Assembly (NCBI GenBank): GCA_002435305.1
Contig: DJMH01000007.1
Coordinates: 1-5,713 of the forward strand
Reading direction: 5' to 3'
DNA: 5,713 nucleotides
From: Dehalococcoidia bacterium UBA6495
GTDB taxonomy: Bacteria; Chloroflexota; Dehalococcoidia; Lucifugimonadales; UBA826
This document shows positions 4,390 through 5,713 of the stretch, one piece after another. Positions within the stretch are counted from its first letter, which is position 1, and the number at the start of each line of letters is the position of its first letter. Under the pieces are notes generated by a model, which saw only the letters and a list, made by a program, of their open reading frames with translations, was not told where the DNA came from and made no database searches. The translations under genes were made by a program, and so were the position numbers.

Positions 4390-5529
4390 ATGCAAATAAG
4401 AAATTTGGAGACCTTCCAACTCAATGCTCCCCTAGAGATACCCTTCGGATGGTCACAAGACACAATAAGCAGCAGGTCTGTAGGTCTTGTAAAAGTCACT
4501 ACCGACGACGGCACAATTGGATGGGGAGAGGGATGTGGTGGCCCGTCAGCCGTAGTTGTTGAAGACGTCTTAGCTCCATTGCTAATAGGTGAAGACCCGA
4601 CTAATAGATTGGGGTTATGGCAAAAGATGTTCCATTCCCTATATAACGCTAACCTTGCTGTGGGGTACGGGGGGTCTGCCATCAGCGCCATCGACACAGC
4701 GTTATGGGACATAACAGGAAAAGTTTTAGGACTCCCTATATCCGACCTTTTAGGTGGCAGAATCAGAAACAGCGTCCCCGTTTATGCAACAGGCTTGTAC
4801 TACACCGAAGGAGAATTGCCAGCTCGTTTATTAGCCGAGGCTAGGGGGTACGTTGAATCCGGATTCATGGGAATGAAAACAAAGATAGGTGGACTGAAAA
4901 TCGAAGACGATGTAACTAGAGTAAAAGCTATCCGTGACGAAATTGGTCCCGACATTAAATTAATGGTAGATGCAAATCAAGCTTACAATGCGTCTTCAGC
5001 CATAAGAATTGGCCGAAAGCTCGCATCTTTGGACCTCGTTTGGTTCGAAGAACCTGTAAATGCTCAAGATATTGATGGCTATTTAAATGTCAAATCTTCA
5101 TTACCTATGGCTATAGCAGGGGGCGAAAATCTCCGCACAAGGTATGAATTTCAGCAATTTTTATCTAGAAGAGCTTATGACATAGTCCAACCCGACATAA
5201 TCAATGTCGGTGGAATCTCAGAAATGAGAAATGTCGCTATGACTGCAAACACGATGGGAATTCAGGTGAATCCTCACGTCTGGGGATCTCCCATTATGAT
5301 TGCAGCTAGTCTACAAGTAGCCTCAACATTACCTCCATGTCCGCCCAGCAGGAATCCTGAACCTTTTGTTCAAGAAACAGTAATGGAATACGACAGAACC
5401 CCTAGTGCTATAAGAGATGATATCAGCCCAGACACATTCAAATTGATTAACGGAAGGTTACAAGTTCCAACAGGCCCGGGGCTAGGCATAACAGTAGATG
5501 AAAAAGCGGTGCGATCTCTTTCTAATTGA
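4390..5529 (+). CDS. Enolase-superfamily dehydratase/racemase, mandelate racemase subgroup
   Basis: From the ATG at 4390 the protein has 379 residues, the usual length of the family; GGAG lies 6 bases before it, so I prefer it to the TTG at 4348. An N-terminal capping domain (about 1-125) precedes a barrel. Catalytic residues line up with mandelate racemase almost number for number: Lys163-x-Lys165, the metal ligands Asp194 (LMVDAN), Glu220 (WFEEP) and Glu246 (AGGEN), then the Asp269 (QPD) and His296 (NPH) dyad, with Glu329 or Glu333 as the last acid. KxK plus the Asp-His dyad defines the MR subgroup, whose members take a proton from the carbon next to a carboxylate; most are acid-sugar or hydroxy-acid dehydratases, some are racemases. 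Magnesium dependence is expected. The gene is divergent from the transporter and faces ychF tail to tail, 40 bp away. The substrate cannot be read from the sequence; dehydration giving a 2-oxo acid would feed the neighbouring decarboxylase. Confidence 0.9.
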   Translation: MQIRNLETFQLNAPLEIPFGWSQDTISSRSVGLVKVTTDDGTIGWGEGCGGPSAVVVEDVLAPLLIGEDPTNRLGLWQKMFHSLYNANLAVGYGGSAISAIDTALWDITGKVLGLPISDLLGGRIRNSVPVYATGLYYTEGELPARLLAEARGYVESGFMGMKTKIGGLKIEDDVTRVKAIRDEIGPDIKLMVDANQAYNASSAIRIGRKLASLDLVWFEEPVNAQDIDGYLNVKSSLPMAIAGGENLRTRYEFQQFLSRRAYDIVQPDIINVGGISEMRNVAMTANTMGIQVNPHVWGSPIMIAASLQVASTLPPCPPSRNPEPFVQETVMEYDRTPSAIRDDISPDTFKLINGRLQVPTGPGLGITVDEKAVRSLSN

Positions 5530-5569
5530 TTTGGTTCAATATACCGCTGGAGAAAGATGAATTTGGTTG

Positions 5570-5713
5570 CTACACATTAAATCGAAATAAAACGACATCG
5601 CCATCTTGAACCTCATAATCTTTACCTTCTACACGCATCTTCCCAGCCTCTTTAGCTCCTTGTTCTCCATTACATTCAACATAATCTGCAAAAGAAATAA
5701 CTTCGGCTCTAAT
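5570..5713 (-). CDS. ychF: YchF/OLA1 GTPase-family protein, C-terminal end (runs off the window)
   Basis: The last 47 codons and the TAG stop (5570-5572) of a minus-strand gene are visible. The peptide contains IRAEVISFADYVECNGEQ, then KEAGKMRVEGKDYEVQDGD and ends VVLFRFNV. This is the highly conserved C-terminal TGS domain of YchF, an Obg-related P-loop protein that prefers ATP and binds ribosomes; it is involved in translation and stress responses. The nucleotide-binding domain lies outside the window. YchF is nearly universal, so this marks a core chromosomal flank of the cassette. No terminator is evident in the 40-bp spacer to the enolase-superfamily gene. Confidence 0.93.
   Translation of the reverse strand: MRAEVISFADYVECNGEQGAKEAGKMRVEGKDYEVQDGDVVLFRFNV

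Noticed and set aside
4242..4712. Minus-strand open frame of 156 codons
   Set aside because: It crosses the divergent control region and the start of the enolase-superfamily gene, whose catalytic motifs prove the plus strand is coding; no domain is visible in it.
5530..5569. Terminator between the enolase-superfamily gene and ychF
   Set aside because: No stem of useful length followed by a T-tract is visible on either strand; only two loose copies of TTTGGTT were seen.
1..5713. CRISPR array, insertion sequence or phage genes
   Set aside because: No regularly spaced repeats, transposase motifs, terminal inverted repeats or phage-like proteins were found.

Overview
The window looks like a piece of a bacterial chromosome of low to moderate GC: it has Shine-Dalgarno sequences, sigma70-like promoters, a lipoprotein signal peptide, a tRNA with encoded CCA, and the housekeeping genes queF and ychF. 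The mix of an enolase-superfamily dehydratase, an SDR, a split TPP decarboxylase and an MFS carrier recalls the carboxylic-acid catabolic gene sets reported for marine Chloroflexota such as SAR202. That taxonomic guess is an inference with no marker gene behind it.

Layout. Positions 1-938 are on the minus strand: the start of a lipoprotein gene (1-218), a spacer with a strong hairpin (267-300), a QueF-family T-fold protein that contains no cysteine (363-761), the 5' half of a degenerate tRNA-Glu(CTC) (809-850), and an intact tRNA-Gln(CTG) (865-938). From a divergent promoter region (939-1072) a plus-strand operon runs through three tightly packed genes: a FabI-like short-chain reductase (1073-1846) and the alpha (1849-2355) and beta (2348-2920) subunits of a ComDE-type TPP-dependent 2-oxoacid decarboxylase. 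An MFS transporter (2884-4215, minus) converges on the operon and overlaps the beta gene by 37 bp. A divergent control region (4216-4389) with operator-like repeats separates it from a mandelate-racemase-subgroup enolase-superfamily enzyme (4390-5529, plus). The window ends in the C-terminal TGS domain of YchF (5570-5713, minus).

How the genes may work together. Between the housekeeping flanks (tRNA/queF and ychF) lies a cassette with a simple chemical reading. The enolase-superfamily enzyme would dehydrate a 2,3-dihydroxy acid to a 2-oxo acid. The split TPP enzyme would decarboxylate that to an aldehyde, the SDR would reduce or oxidise the product, and the MFS protein would move substrate or product across the membrane. 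Family assignments are well supported by motifs; the pathway and substrate are inferred. The most unusual items are the QueF homologue that lacks its catalytic cysteine and the half tRNA-Glu beside tRNA-Gln.
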